The notes under the pieces are model-generated. The model ran no database searches. It was not told the DNA's origin and saw only the letters and a list, made by a program, of their open reading frames with translations. A stretch of DNA of 64,000 bases from Myxococcales bacterium 68-20 (GTDB lineage Bacteria > Myxococcota_A > Polyangia > Polyangiales > Polyangiaceae), in the NCBI GenBank assembly GCA_001899635.1, contig MKVQ01000036.1, positions 1 to 64,000 of the forward strand. The letters run 5' to 3'. Of this stretch, positions 17,991-26,287 are shown piece after piece. Each line of letters begins with the position of its first letter. Within the stretch, counting starts at the first letter, position 1. The translations under genes were made by a program, and so were the position numbers.

Positions 17991-18178
17991 CGCTGGCTCC
18001 TCATGGCAGGGATGTCGTCCTCGGGGTCGGGAGCCGGAAGCGGATCGGGGTTCCAGGGCACGTGGGGCGTGTGGTGCCGCGGCGGGGGATCCGGAGAGGG
18101 TCCCGGCACGGGCGGGAGCGATCGCAGTGGCTCTGCTCTGCCCGATGCGTTCCGACTCATGGCAGGCGCTGCACGCAT
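17987..18178 (-). CDS. Small Pro-rich ORF
   Basis: 63 aa, Pro-rich in the middle (PPVPGPSPDPPPRHH), ending in an acidic PDPEDDIP stretch. Its TGA overlaps the ATG of the next gene, which is the main reason to take it as real. It has no recognisable domain, signal peptide or strong ribosome binding site. It could be a shadow of composition, so confidence is limited. Confidence 0.35.
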   Translation of the reverse strand: MRAAPAMSRNASGRAEPLRSLPPVPGPSPDPPPRHHTPHVPWNPDPLPAPDPEDDIPAMRSQR

Positions 18179-18211
18179 CGCGCATGCCCGGATGCCGCGA
18201 GACGAGCTCTG

Positions 18212-20116
18212 CTACTTCTTGTCCCGCTCCCACGTCACGAGGCGCAGGCTCCTCGGCAGCACTCGACCTTCGCCGATGCCGCGGTCGTCGGAGGTCCACA
18301 GCCGAACGCGCGTGGCGAGGAGCCCCGTCTGCACGAGGGCGCGGCGCTCTACGACAGCCTTCGGGTCGGTCGTCGTGTCCGCGGGGAGCGGCGCAAGGGC
18401 CGCCTTCGCGAGAGCGCCCGCGTCGTGGCCCAGGGCCGTCCAGTAGCTCGGCCGCACGCCGAAGCGCTCCATGAAGCCGCGCACCTCGTCATCGCGCGCT
18501 TCTTCCGGCGTCGCCGCGAGCACCGGCACAATCCCGGCCGAGGCGCTGAGCACGGTGACGCCACGCGGAGCTTCGTTCAGCGGGATGCCCGACTCGAGCG
18601 TAAGGGCGACCGTCGGAGGAGACGACGTTCTCCTCGTGGTGAGCGAAGCGCCGACATCGTGCAGGAGGTCACGCGCGCACGAAGATGGTCCCGAGACGAG
18701 CCAGCCGCGCGCCCCTCCCCGCCACCACGCGTCGACGGGGAACCGTGTCTTTCCGGCCTGCGCGAGCGGAACGTCACACCTCACCGGTGGAAGGAGCGTG
18801 AGCCGCTGGTCACGCCCTTCGAGCGATCCGGCCGCGGCCTCGTCGTCGGAGGCATCGGCGATGAGCGCCGCCGTCTCCACGCCACGACGCACGAGCGCAT
18901 CGGCGAGCATCGCGATCTCGCGTTCGGTACGCTCGCCGAGAACGACGGCGCTGTTGCGCGGCATCTTCGACGTGCTCGGGGCAGCGAGCAGCAGCACGGC
19001 GACGCCGCTCTCCTCGCTCCACGACACGGCGCGATCCGCGCTCGCGCGATCGAAGCCCGCGACGATGATCGTCGCACCTTCGCCCGCGAGCTCCTCCATC
19101 GCCGCGCGCGTGCCCGCGACGTCGATGCCGTCGTCGCGCGTGATGAGCCGCGCCCCCGCCTCCCGTGCCGCCATGCGCGGCAGGTCGAGCGCCCAGGACA
19201 TTCCACGCACGACGTCGGCGGCCTCGTCGCGCAGCTCGCGGTCGCGCGTGGGGAGCAGGAGGCCGACGGTCCGTCCCGTGACGGTCGCGAGCCCGCGCCG
19301 GCTCGCGGCGAGCTCGCCGAGCTCGAGCCCCGCATCGCCGCCGGTCTGCGCCGCGCTGACTCCGCTCTGCTCGACGAGCCATCGCGCGAGCGCCGCGTCG
19401 TTCGTCTGCACGGCGATTCGCGCCAACCGCTCGGCGACGAGCTTCTGCGTGTCCGGCCCGTAGCCCGAGGCGACTCCCCTCGCCCGCATCGTCTGGTACG
19501 TCTGCTCGAGCACCGGTCGCGGCAGCGTATCGAGGATCTGTCCGATCTTCGGCTTCACCCGCTCCTTGTCGTCTTCGCCGACACCGCGAAGCCAGGCGTC
19601 GAGGTACGCGAGCGCCTCGTAGTCCGTGTGCGCCGCGATCGCGCTGAGGGCGAGCTCCTCGAGGAAGACCTCGCGGTCGGCGTCGTCGATGACCTTACCG
19701 ACGAGCGGACGCAGGCTGTCGAGCGCGGACTGGGGCGCCCCATGAAGCCTCAGACTGCGAGCCCGCGCGACGGTCGCGAGATCGCGCGTCGCTCCGGGAG
19801 GCAGGTCGCCCAGTGCGCCGAGCACGCCATCCGCGTGGACGAGCTGCCCGGAGTCCATCATCGCAAACGCCAGGTAGATCTTCGCGAGCGGGACGGCGCC
19901 GTCCCGGGGATGACGCGCGATGAAATCGGCGGCGGCCTGACGATCGAGCGTCCGCGCGTCCCAGGCCTCGCGCAGCTGCGCGAACTCGGCGGCCGCTCGA
20001 GGGCTCGTCGAGAGCGATGCGACCGGCTCTGCCTTCTTGGCCGAGCGCGAGCAGGCGAGGCCGGTCCCGAGGACCAGCGCACCAACAAGACAGAGAAGCG
20101 TGCTCCGTGACGCCAC
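18212..20116 (-). CDS. LpoA-like lipoprotein (TPR plus periplasmic-binding-protein fold)
   Basis: 634 aa from the GTG at 20116, chosen because it gives a signal peptide with lipobox GTGLACSR (Cys22); the frame is open upstream but not protein-like. Residues about 40-270 are alpha-helical repeats (RQAAADFIARHP, VHADGVLGALG). Residues about 300-630 resemble a type I periplasmic binding protein fold (GRTVGLLLP, ATIIVAGFD, GVAVLLLAAP). This is the architecture of LpoA, the outer-membrane activator of penicillin-binding protein PBP1A in gammaproteobacteria. No PBP gene is nearby. It heads a minus-strand run with two small proteins and the amylases. LpoA function is inference from architecture. Confidence 0.65.
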   Translation of the reverse strand: MASRSTLLCLVGALVLGTGLACSRSAKKAEPVASLSTSPRAAAEFAQLREAWDARTLDRQAAADFIARHPRDGAVPLAKIYLAFAMMDSGQLVHADGVLGALGDLPPGATRDLATVARARSLRLHGAPQSALDSLRPLVGKVIDDADREVFLEELALSAIAAHTDYEALAYLDAWLRGVGEDDKERVKPKIGQILDTLPRPVLEQTYQTMRARGVASGYGPDTQKLVAERLARIAVQTNDAALARWLVEQSGVSAAQTGGDAGLELGELAASRRGLATVTGRTVGLLLPTRDRELRDEAADVVRGMSWALDLPRMAAREAGARLITRDDGIDVAGTRAAMEELAGEGATIIVAGFDRASADRAVSWSEESGVAVLLLAAPSTSKMPRNSAVVLGERTEREIAMLADALVRRGVETAALIADASDDEAAAGSLEGRDQRLTLLPPVRCDVPLAQAGKTRFPVDAWWRGGARGWLVSGPSSCARDLLHDVGASLTTRRTSSPPTVALTLESGIPLNEAPRGVTVLSASAGIVPVLAATPEEARDDEVRGFMERFGVRPSYWTALGHDAGALAKAALAPLPADTTTDPKAVVERRALVQTGLLATRVRLWTSDDRGIGEGRVLPRSLRLVTWERDKK

Positions 20117-20231
20117 CGCAGCGCAGCATAGCGGCTGCGAGCGCCGGGAGCGCTCTACTCTCGAGGGCGGACGGAGATCTGCCTGCCTCCCATGCCACGT
20201 GATGGAGCAGGCCCCGGCCGCGAAGGTGGCA

Positions 20232-20260
20232 CTGACGAGATCGGACCGGCCACGTATACT
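20232..20260 (+). promoter_or_regulatory. Promoter of sdhC giving an almost leaderless mRNA
   Basis: CTGACG (20232-20237) and TATACT (20255-20260) are 17 bp apart, a good sigma70-type pair. The -10 ends only 9 nt before the sdhC ATG, so the expected start site is at about 20267 and the mRNA would have 0-4 untranslated bases. No ribosome binding site precedes the ATG, in keeping with leaderless initiation. Confidence 0.6.
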
Positions 20261-20269
20261 CCGCGCGGG

Positions 20270-21154
20270 ATGACGGCAGAGGAGAGCTCGGCATCGGTGA
20301 AGGACGCCGACGAGGAGAACGGCGAGGCGGAGCCCGCGACCGGCGGGACCGACGCGAACGGCAGCGACGGCGACGGCGACGAGTCGTCGAAGAAGGCGCC
20401 CGCTCGGCCCGCAGGCAACGACGGCGAGCGCCATCGCCGGCTCCATGCCCTCTCCGGCGCGCTCGCGCTCGGGGCCTTCCTGATCGTGCACCTCCTGACC
20501 AACGCGTCGGCGCTCGGCGGCCATGCGCTCTACGACTCGGTCGTCGGCTCGCTCGCGCGATCGAGCGTGGTCACCTTCATCGAGGTCGTCTTCATCCTCC
20601 TCCCGCTGGGTTTCCACGCGGGCTACGGGATCGTGCTCCTCGCGAAGAACGCGACCGCGGACGCGGAAATCGAGCGCCGCTACGGAGATCGCCGATTCTT
20701 CGTCCTCCAGCGCGTGAGCGCCGTCCTCGTCCTCGTCTTCGTGCTCGCGCACGTCTGGGAGCTCCGCCTGCAGCGGCTGTTCTTCGGCCTTCCCGCGGAT
20801 GGGCTCTACACGACGCTGACGGCCCACCTCTCGTCGACGTGGGCCGGCGTCCCGTTCGTCGCACTCCTCTACATCCTCGGGATCTTCGCCGCGACCGTCC
20901 ACCTCGCGAACGGCCTCTTCGCGGCGTCGGCGATGTGGAACCTCGGCCTCTCCCCGGCGGGACGACGGAAGATCCGCCTCGTCACGGCCGCGCTCGGGCT
21001 CCTCCTCTTCCTCGTCGGCACGGCCACCGTGATCGGCCTCGCGACAGGAACGCGCTTGCTCTCGGGGGCGGATGGCGATAGCGCTCCCCCTCAGGCACCG
21101 TGCGGCTCTGCCGTCCCGCCTCCATTCCAGCTCGCGCCAGCCACTTCACGCTGA
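20270..21154 (+). CDS. sdhC: Succinate dehydrogenase cytochrome b subunit
   Basis: 294 aa from the ATG at 20270. This is the single large membrane anchor of the five-helix type (B. subtilis/Wolinella SdhC/FrdC), which binds haem b and passes electrons from SdhB to quinone. Five hydrophobic helices lie at about 65-83, 103-127, 150-170, 190-215 and 240-260. Candidate haem-ligand histidines are in LIVHLL, HAGYG, LAHVW and VHLANG. The first about 55 residues are an unusual acidic, Gly/Asp/Glu-rich cytoplasmic extension (GGTDANGSDGDGDES). It is followed by sdhA after 33 bp. The family call is firm. Confidence 0.9.
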   Translation: MTAEESSASVKDADEENGEAEPATGGTDANGSDGDGDESSKKAPARPAGNDGERHRRLHALSGALALGAFLIVHLLTNASALGGHALYDSVVGSLARSSVVTFIEVVFILLPLGFHAGYGIVLLAKNATADAEIERRYGDRRFFVLQRVSAVLVLVFVLAHVWELRLQRLFFGLPADGLYTTLTAHLSSTWAGVPFVALLYILGIFAATVHLANGLFAASAMWNLGLSPAGRRKIRLVTAALGLLLFLVGTATVIGLATGTRLLSGADGDSAPPQAPCGSAVPPPFQLAPATSR

Positions 21155-21187
21155 ACGCCTGCGGCCCTAATCCTCCGAACCACACGA

Positions 21188-23224
21188 ATGGCCAAGACAA
21201 GCATCGTCACCGAGTCAGGCAAAGTCCGCCGCGTCATCGTCGTCGGCGGAGGCCTCGCCGGCCTCACCACCGTCATCAAGCTGTGTGAGGCGGGCATCCC
21301 CGTCGACCTCTTCTCGCTCGTCCCCGTGAAGCGCTCGCACTCGGTGTGCGCGCAGGGCGGCATCAACGCGAGCGTCAACACCAAGGGCGAGGGCGACTCC
21401 CCCGAGGTGCACCTCGAAGAGACGGCCTACGGCGGCGACTTCCTCGCCAACCAGCCGCCGGTCAAGGGGATGACCTACGCTGCGCCGGGCATCGTCTACA
21501 TGCTCGACCGCATGGGCGTGCCGTTCAACCGCACGCCCGAAGGCCTGCTCGACTTCCGCCGCTTCGGAGGCACCCTCTTCCACCGCACCGCGTTCGCCGG
21601 CGCGACGACGGGCCAGCAGCTCCTCTACGCGCTCGACGAGCAGGTCCGCCGCTACGAGACCGTCGACGTCGAAGACGACCGCGGCATCGTCGTCCGCGGC
21701 GAGAAGATGGTCCGCAAGTGGGAGCTCTGGGACTTCCTCGGCACCATCCTCGACGATGAGGGCCGCGCGCGCGGGATCGTCGCGCAGGACCTGAAGTCGA
21801 TGGCGATCGAGGCCTTCCGCGGCGACGCGGTCTGCCTCGCGACCGGCGGGCCGGGCATCATCTTCGGCAAGTCGACGAACAGCGTCATCAACACCGGCAC
21901 CGCCGCGAGCGCCGTCTACCAGCAGGGCGCCGCCTACGCGAACGGCGAGTTCATCCAGGTCCACCCGACCGCGATCCCGGGCGCGGACAAGCTCCGCCTC
22001 ATCTCGGAGAGCGTACGCGGCGAGGGCGGGCGCGTGTGGGTGCCGAAGGATCCGAAGGAGAAGCGCCGCGGACGCGACGTCCCCGAGAAGGAGCGCGACT
22101 ACTTCCTCGAGGCGAAGTACCCGGGCTACGGCAACCTCGTCCCGCGTGACATCGCGAGCCGCGAGCTGTTCCTCAAGGGCTTCCACGAGGGCAAGGGCGT
22201 CTTCAACCCGAAGAGCGGCAAGAACGAGCTCGAGGTCTACCTCGACGTCACGCACCTCCCGAAGGACGTGCTCCGGAAGAAGCTCGAGGGCGTCCTCGAG
22301 ATCTACGAGAAGTTCGTCGGTGAGGATCCGTACGAGAACCCGATGCGCATCTTCCCGGCCGTCCACTACTCGATGGGTGGCCTCTGGGTCGACTTCGAGA
22401 AGAGCGCCGACGGGAAGCTCGTCCCGGGCTCGCCGCGCAACCAGGCGACCAACATCCAGGGCCTCTACGCCGCCGGCGAGGTCGAGTACCAGTACCACGG
22501 CGCGAACCGCCTCGGCGCCAACTCGCTCCTCTCCTGCATCTACGGCGGCATGGTCGCGGGCCCCGCGATCGCCTCGTACGTGAAGGGCCTCCCGAACAGC
22601 TCGTTCGACCTCAAGTCGTCCGTCTTCGAGAAGGCCGAGAAGCGCGAGCGCGACCGCTACCAGGCGATCCTCGCGATGAACGGCAAGGAGAACCCCTACA
22701 AGCTCCACGACGAGCTCGCAGCGGTGATGCTCCGCGACTGCACGATCGAGCGTCACAACGGCGTCCTCGAGAAGGTCATCGCGAAGATCGACGAGCTCGA
22801 GGATCGCTGGCACGACGTCGGCGTCACGGACACGAGCACGCGCGCCAACCAGGGCGCCCAGTTCGTTCGTCACCTCCGCAACATGTTCGTCCTGGCGCGC
22901 GTCATCGCTCAGGGCGCGAAGAACCGCGACGAGTCGCGCGGCGCGCACTTCAAGCCCGACTTCAAGCAGCGCGACGACGCCAACTGGCTCCGTACGACGA
23001 TGGCGCTCTACAAGGACGACGGCAAGCGCAGCTCCGTCGACTACGTGCGCGCCCTCGACTACCCGCTCAACGGCAAGACTGTCCACGTGACCGACGAGGT
23101 CGACATCAGCCTCGTGAAGCCGCGAGCACGTCGTTACGAGACGGCAGGCGCCGCGAGCGCCACCGCCGCGAGCTCCGACGACGCGAAGAAGACGAAGGGC
23201 GCCGAGGCCCCCCCGGCGAAGTAA
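21188..23224 (+). CDS. sdhA: Succinate dehydrogenase flavoprotein subunit
   Basis: 678 aa. SdhA oxidises succinate to fumarate in complex II on the cytoplasmic face. The FAD-binding Rossmann motif VVGGGLAG ends at about residue 25. His51 in RSHSVCAQGGIN is the expected site of covalent FAD attachment. The capping-domain and catalytic elements (VHPTAIPGADK, HYSMGGLWVD, YQYHGANRLGANSLL) are all present. The C-terminal about 35 residues are an extra Ala/Lys/Ser tail. A hairpin follows 18 bp after the stop, and sdhB is not next but about 3 kb downstream. Identification is firm. Confidence 0.97.
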   Translation: MAKTSIVTESGKVRRVIVVGGGLAGLTTVIKLCEAGIPVDLFSLVPVKRSHSVCAQGGINASVNTKGEGDSPEVHLEETAYGGDFLANQPPVKGMTYAAPGIVYMLDRMGVPFNRTPEGLLDFRRFGGTLFHRTAFAGATTGQQLLYALDEQVRRYETVDVEDDRGIVVRGEKMVRKWELWDFLGTILDDEGRARGIVAQDLKSMAIEAFRGDAVCLATGGPGIIFGKSTNSVINTGTAASAVYQQGAAYANGEFIQVHPTAIPGADKLRLISESVRGEGGRVWVPKDPKEKRRGRDVPEKERDYFLEAKYPGYGNLVPRDIASRELFLKGFHEGKGVFNPKSGKNELEVYLDVTHLPKDVLRKKLEGVLEIYEKFVGEDPYENPMRIFPAVHYSMGGLWVDFEKSADGKLVPGSPRNQATNIQGLYAAGEVEYQYHGANRLGANSLLSCIYGGMVAGPAIASYVKGLPNSSFDLKSSVFEKAEKRERDRYQAILAMNGKENPYKLHDELAAVMLRDCTIERHNGVLEKVIAKIDELEDRWHDVGVTDTSTRANQGAQFVRHLRNMFVLARVIAQGAKNRDESRGAHFKPDFKQRDDANWLRTTMALYKDDGKRSSVDYVRALDYPLNGKTVHVTDEVDISLVKPRARRYETAGAASATAASSDDAKKTKGAEAPPAK

Positions 23225-23242
23225 GGCCGAGCGGAGCACGAG

Positions 23243-23277
23243 CGGCGCGCGCCCGGATTCCCGGGGTCTGCGCGCCG
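23243..23277 (+). terminator. GC-rich hairpin after sdhA
   Basis: Perfect 8-bp arms CGGCGCGC / GCGCGCCG (23243-23250 with 23270-23277) enclose a further CCCGG/CCGGG pairing. It has no T tract. It should end or weaken the sdhCA transcript. Confidence 0.5.
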
Positions 23278-23283
23278 CCCGTG

Positions 23284-23370
23284 TTGGGCTCACGCCCCAA
23301 CCACCTCCCCGCAGCGGTGGGCCTTCGGCCTGCGTCGAGCTCGGGGTCGCGCCCCAACCGCCCGCAGAGG
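23284..23370. repeat. Intergenic hairpin repeat, copy A (one full and one partial unit)
   Basis: The unit consists of a hairpin TTGGG-n-CCCCAA followed by CCACC, CCCGCAGCGGTG and a second small hairpin GCCTTCGGC. The full unit spans about 23284-23331, and a partial second copy (CGGGGTCGCGCCCCAACCGC, then CCGCAGAGG) follows at about 23341-23370. A close copy occurs at 61170-61220. The spread in intergenic DNA suggests a family of dispersed noncoding repeats. Confidence 0.65.
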
Positions 23371-23388
23371 TCGACGACCGCCGGCAAG

Positions 23389-23416
23389 TTGGCCGTTCGG
23401 CGCGCGATTCTATACA
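23389..23416 (+). promoter_or_regulatory. Candidate promoter of the 23426 lipoprotein
   Basis: TTGGCC (23389-23394) and TATACA (23411-23416) are 16 bp apart. The -10 ends 9 nt before the GTG start, the same arrangement as at sdhC, so this mRNA would also be nearly leaderless. The -35 is weak. Confidence 0.4.
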
Positions 23417-23425
23417 GGTGCTCCC

Positions 23426-24751
23426 GTGAGCGAACCGCGGGGCGTGGCCGGTCTCTTCTCGCTTGTCTGTGCCCTCGCGCTGCCTGCGTGTGCCGAGCGG
23501 CCCGAGCCGATGACGCCGGTCGCCCAGCCTGCGAGGATCGAGAGCGTTCGGACGCTCCTCTCGCGCGCGGCGCGAATGACGCCCGCTCCCGCGCCACCGG
23601 CCAGGACCGCGGCTCCGCGCGAGGTCGTGGCGGACGAGCATTGGTACTTCGAGGCGCTCTCGTCCGACGGCAGGCGCGCGCTCCTGCGGCAGCTCGATCC
23701 GAAGAACCGCGCGACGTTCCACATCCGCGTGGTCGACGTCGACAGCGGGCGCACGCTCGAGGAGACGGCCCTTCCCGAGCTCGCGAAGATCCCGGCGTCG
23801 ACGATCGGCGGCAAGCCCACCGAGCTCGCGGAGCTCGAGTGGATGCTCGCCTCGCCCGCGTTCGGCCGCGACATCATCAAGGGCTCGCACCTCGCCGGCA
23901 GCTTCCCCTTCGGTGCGTGCGGCCGGCTCGCGGCCACGCGCAGCGGCGCTGCGATCGCGTTCGACGCGGGCGACTGGCTCTACGTCGCGGACGACACCGG
24001 GCGGGTGCGCCGCCGTCTCGTCGAGGAGGCCGCCTACGATCCGCGCTTCACGGCCGACGGAAAGCACCTGCTCTTCCGCCGAGCCACCGGCACGGTCGAC
24101 ATGTTCGCGAAGTACGAGCTCTTCGTGGTCCCGTCGGACCTTTCCACTCCGCCGCGCGCGCTCCCGGGCACCGCCGGCATGCGCGATCGCTTCGTCGCTC
24201 ACCCGGACGGTCAGACAGCGTTCGCCGTGGCCTCGCAGTCCCGAGGACCGTCGCGCAGCCGCGCGACGGAGGCGAGCCGCGCGACGGACACGTGCGTCGT
24301 GTCGCTCTCGCTCCGGGCGCCGTTCGCGACGAAGAAGCTCGCCTGCCTCGACGGTGCCGAACAGCTCGTCGAGTCGGTGATCTCCCCGAAGGGAAAGTGG
24401 GCGGCGCTCTCGACCAAGAAGCGCGTCGATTCAGGGGCGTCAGCCACTGATGGCGACGCGCGACGCGTACAGTGGCGCCTTCGCGTCGTCTCGCTCACGA
24501 ACGGCAAGGTGATGCGTGACGAGCCGGAGCCTCCGGGCCTCGCCATCCGCGCGATCAGCGACTCGGGCCTCCTCGTGCAGAGCGGCTCGCACGGGATCAT
24601 CGTCACGGACGTGCCTGCGAAGCAGTCGCGTGAGATCGACCGGCCCATCGATCTCGGCTACCGCGGCTTCTTCCGGAACGACACCGACCTCGTATACGTC
24701 TCCGGCAGGGCCGTCGGCGTCCTCGACGTGTCGGTGCCCTCGACCGACTGA
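23426..24751 (+). CDS. Lipoprotein with beta-propeller-like repeats
   Basis: 441 aa starting at GTG, with lipobox ALALPACAE (Cys22). After a Pro/Ala linker the sequence has repeated strand patterns typical of TolB/WD40-like propellers (WYFEALSSDGRRALLRQL, AFDAGDWLYVADDTGRV, PRFTADGKHLLFRRATG, VAHPDGQTAFAV). No catalytic motif is visible. It sits between sdhA and the MFS transporter on the same strand. A nearly leaderless promoter precedes it. Function unknown. Confidence 0.75.
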   Translation: MSEPRGVAGLFSLVCALALPACAERPEPMTPVAQPARIESVRTLLSRAARMTPAPAPPARTAAPREVVADEHWYFEALSSDGRRALLRQLDPKNRATFHIRVVDVDSGRTLEETALPELAKIPASTIGGKPTELAELEWMLASPAFGRDIIKGSHLAGSFPFGACGRLAATRSGAAIAFDAGDWLYVADDTGRVRRRLVEEAAYDPRFTADGKHLLFRRATGTVDMFAKYELFVVPSDLSTPPRALPGTAGMRDRFVAHPDGQTAFAVASQSRGPSRSRATEASRATDTCVVSLSLRAPFATKKLACLDGAEQLVESVISPKGKWAALSTKKRVDSGASATDGDARRVQWRLRVVSLTNGKVMRDEPEPPGLAIRAISDSGLLVQSGSHGIIVTDVPAKQSREIDRPIDLGYRGFFRNDTDLVYVSGRAVGVLDVSVPSTD

Positions 24752-24862
24752 CGACTGACGGCGGCGCGAAGCCCGGACGCAGCATGAGCCGGCAGCGATC
24801 TCGCTTCGCACTCGTGCGCTCGTCGACACGAGTCCGACACGGGGTTCGGCTATCCTCGACGC

Positions 24863-26230
24863 ATGCCGGGCGAGGGGACGATCACCGCGCCGCCCCGGCG
24901 CGTGCTCCCGCTCCTGCTCGTCGGCTACGCCGCGTTCTACCTGTGCCGCGCGAACGTCGAGCCGGCGCTGAACCTGCTCGCGATCGATCACGGCTACGAC
25001 AACGAACAGATCGGCGTCGTGATGGCGATCGCGCTCGCGGCCTACGCGGTGGGCAAGCTCGCGCTCGGACCTCTCGCCGATCTCTGGGGCGGAAAGCGCG
25101 TCCTCGTCCTCTGCCTGCTCGGCACTGCGTTCGTGTCGATGACGATCGCCGCATCGGACGCACCGCGGCGCTTCGGCCCCGCGGCTGGGCTCGCGATCGT
25201 CGGGGTGCTCGTCGTCGCGAACCGCTTCGTCCAAGCGGGAGGCTGGGGCGCCCTCGTCGACGTGGTGTCCGTCACCTACGACGCCTCGCGGCGCGGGACG
25301 GTCATGGGGATCCTCTCGACGAGCTACGACGCCGGCAACGTCCTCGCGCTCGTCCTCTCCGCCGCCATCGTCGAAGCCGGCGCCGGATGGCGCGCCCTGT
25401 TCGTCGTCAATCCACTCATCGTGCTCGCCGTCGCGCTGGCCGTGCGCGTCGCGCTGCCGTCGCCGCGGCGCGCTCGCTCCGCCGCCCCCCGCACCGAGCC
25501 GGCGACGCCCCACACCACGAAGCTCGAGCGAGCAGAGCCGGAAGGGGCCATCGTCGCCGGGACGGACGATGCTGCGGCCGAGCCTTTCGCCACGATCGCC
25601 CGCCGCCTCTCACGACAACGGGCCTTCTGGTTCGCCACCGCCCTCTCCTTCCTCCTCACGTTCGTCCGCGCGGGGTTCATGACGTGGACTCCGCGTTTCC
25701 TCTACGAGGTGAGCGTCGCGGCGAACGTGCCGTCGGCCACGTCGACCTCGATCGCGAAGAGCGCCTTCTTCGGCATCGCCGGGATCATCGGCTCGGTGGT
25801 GACGGGGCGCATCTCCGATCTCCTCGGGCCCGGACGCCGAGCGCCCGTCATGACGACGTCGCTCGCGTTTCTCGTCGCATGCACGCTCGCCCTCGCCCAC
25901 GCAGGCGTGAGCTCCCCGCTGGTCGCAACGGCTGGGGTTGCCGCGTGCGGCCTCTTCCTGCTCGGTCCGTATTCGCTCCTCGCGGGCGCCGTATCACTGG
26001 ACGTGGCGGGAAAACGCGGGGGCGCGACGGCTGCCGGGTTCATCGACGCCGTGGGCTACGTCGGAGCCAGCCTCGCAGCGCTCGTGCTCGGGAGCGTCTC
26101 GAAGCGGGCGGGCTGGACGGCCGCCTTCGACGTGGTCGCGGGCGCCTCGGGCCTGGCTCTGCTGCTTGCGCTGGCCTGGAGCAGCGACCTGGGCGGCCAC
26201 GCAAAACGTGCGCCCGCGACCTCGACATAG
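24863..26230 (+). CDS. MFS transporter, organophosphate/phosphate antiporter-like
   Basis: 455 aa with 12 predicted transmembrane helices and a polar central loop (about 205-245). The N terminus YAAFYLCRANVEPAL resembles the OPA family signature of GlpT/UhpT (Y-x-x-FY-x-x-R-x-N), and the MFS loop 2-3 motif is present (GPLADLWGGKR). OPA members exchange organic phosphates such as glycerol-3-phosphate or hexose phosphates for inorganic phosphate across the inner membrane. The substrate cannot be read from the sequence. It lies between sdhA and sdhB on the plus strand; the gap to sdhB is 57 bp. Confidence 0.85.
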   Translation: MPGEGTITAPPRRVLPLLLVGYAAFYLCRANVEPALNLLAIDHGYDNEQIGVVMAIALAAYAVGKLALGPLADLWGGKRVLVLCLLGTAFVSMTIAASDAPRRFGPAAGLAIVGVLVVANRFVQAGGWGALVDVVSVTYDASRRGTVMGILSTSYDAGNVLALVLSAAIVEAGAGWRALFVVNPLIVLAVALAVRVALPSPRRARSAAPRTEPATPHTTKLERAEPEGAIVAGTDDAAAEPFATIARRLSRQRAFWFATALSFLLTFVRAGFMTWTPRFLYEVSVAANVPSATSTSIAKSAFFGIAGIIGSVVTGRISDLLGPGRRAPVMTTSLAFLVACTLALAHAGVSSPLVATAGVAACGLFLLGPYSLLAGAVSLDVAGKRGGATAAGFIDAVGYVGASLAALVLGSVSKRAGWTAAFDVVAGASGLALLLALAWSSDLGGHAKRAPATST

Positions 26231-26287
26231 CACGAACCGTGTTACGAGCTTGTCGAAGTACGCGGCTTTCACCACAATGCGGGTCAA

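Noticed and set aside
20117-20902. Upstream extension of the LpoA-like frame
   Set aside because: It is antisense to the start of sdhC and charge-rich; a lipoprotein signal starts at the GTG at 20116.
21215-24202. 995-aa minus-strand ORF
   Set aside because: Antisense shadow of sdhA, with arbitrary Arg/Val/Glu-rich sequence.
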